From: Citrobacter koseri
GTDB lineage: Bacteria; Pseudomonadota; Gammaproteobacteria; Enterobacterales; Enterobacteriaceae
Reading direction: 5' to 3'
Assembly (NCBI GenBank): GCA_900446925.1
Contig: UAVY01000002.1
Span: 62,001 to 126,000 of the forward strand
Length of the DNA stretch: 64,000 bases
Made by a program: the position numbers and the translations under genes. A model generated the notes under the pieces. It ran no database searches, was not told the DNA's origin, and saw only the letters and a list, made by a program, of their open reading frames with translations. How positions within the stretch are numbered: the stretch's first letter is position 1; each line of letters begins with the position of its first letter. Shown piece after piece: positions 62,363 through 64,000 of this stretch.

Positions 62363-64000
62363 ATGATGAAAAGCAGCGCAAAAAATAATTATTCTCTGCA
62401 AAAATCCTTGCTGGCATTCGCGATTGGTGCCGCCGCTCACGGTGTTTACGCAGCAGAAGACACTACCGGGAAAGAAGATACGATGGTCGTTGAGGCCAAA
62501 TCCGCAAACAGTGGTTTTAAAGCCGGTGGCGACGCGCAGGTGCCCGCGTTCCTGGAGGGGCAGGTTGCCCACGGAGGACGACTGGGGGTTCTGGGCGAAC
62601 AAAAAGCGATGGATGTGCCGTTTAACGTTATCGGTTACACCTCAAAACTGGTGGAAGACCAGCAGGCGAAGACCATCGGCGAGGTGCTGAAAAACGACGC
62701 CGCAGTACAGCCCGTACAGGGATACGGGAACTTCTCAGAAAACTATCGTATTCGCGGCTTTGAGCTGGCGGGGGATGACGTGACCTGGGGCGGTCTGGCT
62801 GGCGTGCTGCCGCGTCAGGTCGTGGATGCTTCGCTGTTTGAGCGCGTGGAAGTGTTTAAAGGCGCCAGCTCTTTCGTGAACGGCGCAGCAAGTTCCGGCG
62901 TGGGCGGTATGGTCAACATGGAGCCGAAACATGCTGATGACCTGCCGCTGACGCGCCTGGGGGTGGATTACACCTCTTCGACTCAGGTAGGCACCACGCT
63001 GGATGCCGGTCGTCGTTTTGGCGATAACAATCAGTTTGGCGCGCGAGTAAACATTCTGCATCGTGAAGGCGAAACCGCCGTTGATAACGAGAAAAAGCGC
63101 ACGACGCTGGCCGCCCTCGGGCTGGATTATCGCGGCGATAAACTGCGCTCCTCGCTGGATGTCGCCGCCCAGAAAAAGACGTTCCACGGCGGGACGATGG
63201 GAATTAACTTAAGCGGCGTCGATTTCGTGCCGGATGTACCGAACAACACGGATAACTACAGCCAGAAGTGGGGCTACAGTGATATCACTAACCAGTTCGG
63301 TATGGCGCGCGCTGAATACGACATCCTGAATAACTGGACGGTCTACGGCGGCGCCGGGGCGCAACATGCGCATGAAACCGGGATTTATACCGCGCCAAAA
63401 TTACTGGACAGATCGGTGATGCTGTCGTCAATGTGCTGTATACCAACCGTATTATTGACGCGTTCAGCAGTATGGCAGGTATTCGCGGCGAATTTGATAC
63501 CTGGTCGGTCAGCCATAAGGTGAACCTGGGCTATTCGGCGGTGATCAAACGCGATAAAACGGCATGGCGTATGAACTGGGCCAACCCTGGCTCCATGACC
63601 AATATCTATGACAACCATGACGTGCCGATGCCGCAGTGGGATCTCGCCGGCGGCAACTATCACGATCCGCTGACAACCTCCCGAAACCGTACTCAGGGTT
63701 ATCTCCCTCAGTGATACGCTGGGATTCTTTGATGACCAGGTGCTGCTGACCGTCGCCGCGCGTAATCAGAAAGTGGTGGTGCGTAACTACAGCAATGCGA
63801 CCGGTGAAGAAGACACTGCTTCTCGCTATACGGAAAGTCGATGGATGCCGACCTACGGTATCGTATATAAGCCGTGGGACACGGTGTCACTGTATGCCAA
63901 CCACACCGAGGCATTACAGCCGGGTGAAAACATTACCGATCAGGAGTCGCCGGATTACGGTAAAAGCATCGGTATTCTGCACTCTAAGCAAAATGAAGTG
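62363..64000 (+). CDS. TonB-dependent siderophore receptor (FhuA/FhuE-like), C-terminus cut off
   Basis: This is an outer-membrane receptor, probably for a hydroxamate siderophore. It has a signal peptide (SLLAFAIGAAAHGVYA), a TonB box region near EDTMVVEAKS, and plug segments MDVPFNVIGYTSKL, YRIRGFELAGDDVTWGG and VEVFKGASSFVNG typical of the ferrichrome/coprogen receptor group. Frame changes near 63405 (one base missing) and 63700 (one extra) are needed to join it; the barrel runs beyond the window edge. A Fur box lies upstream. Confidence 0.88.

Noticed and set aside
1..64000. CRISPR arrays, prophage genes, insertion-sequence transposases, tRNA or rRNA genes
   Set aside because: I looked for regular spaced repeats, integrases, transposases and tRNA-like cloverleaf ends and found none; the only repeats are REP/BIME and one ERIC.

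Overview
The window reads as a chromosomal segment of an enterobacterium close to Escherichia and Citrobacter. Gene order from the allose operon through rpiB, yjdP, phnP-phnC, yjdN, yjdM, crfC, yjcZ, proP, pmrR/basS/basR/eptA and fumB-dcuB-dcuR-dcuS follows the E. coli K-12 backbone almost gene for gene. BIME/REP repeats and one ERIC repeat are also of enterobacterial type. A Citrobacter-like host is my best guess (complete C-P lyase operon, no adi or mel genes between eptA and fumB, extra heme and uronate loci); the species cannot be fixed from sequence alone.

Layout. 1-6.7 kb: minus-strand D-lyxose isomerase (cut by the window edge), a sugar ABC importer (binding protein, permease, ATPase), and a divergent hybrid sensor kinase. 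6.7-13.7 kb: D-allose genes alsK-E-C-A-B-R (minus) divergent from rpiB. 13.8-25.1 kb: yjdP and the phosphonate operon phnC-D-E-F-G-H-I-J-K-L-M-N-O-P (minus) behind a probable Pho box. 25.2-33.0 kb: yjdN, yjdM, the crfC-yjcZ pair, a kdgT homologue and proP. 33.1-36.7 kb: the PmrAB lipid A modification locus, including the 29-residue peptide gene pmrR and two PmrA boxes. 36.8-42.9 kb: anaerobic C4-dicarboxylate genes fumB, dcuB, dcuR, dcuS. 43-50 kb: a NicO metal transporter and a Fur-controlled heme uptake operon hemP-hmuRSTUV. 50.1-62 kb: a uronate/aldonate catabolic locus with two kinds of transporter (GPH symporter and TRAP) and its own LacI repressor. 62.3 kb to the end: a Fur-controlled TonB-dependent siderophore receptor, cut by the window edge.

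How the parts work together. The lyxose and allose blocks, rpiB, kdgT and the uronate locus are sugar or sugar-acid uptake and catabolism modules. UxaC, a UxuB-like reductase and a UxuA-like dehydratase form a route from hexuronate to 2-keto-3-deoxygluconate, and KdgT imports that same compound. The TRAP operon, a short-chain dehydrogenase and a FucU/RbsD-type mutarotase share a nearly identical 27-bp compound operator with the adjacent lacI gene, so they form one regulon of unknown substrate; this is the least explained system here.

Sequence quality. About 80 single-base indels, roughly ten insertions for each deletion and nearly all in short runs of one base, break otherwise normal genes. 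Removing them restores the expected protein lengths almost everywhere. They are very dense at 14-22 kb and 0-2.8 kb and absent from 24.2 to 31.4 kb. I treat them as sequencing errors and annotate those genes as whole CDS rather than pseudogenes; each entry states what was bridged.
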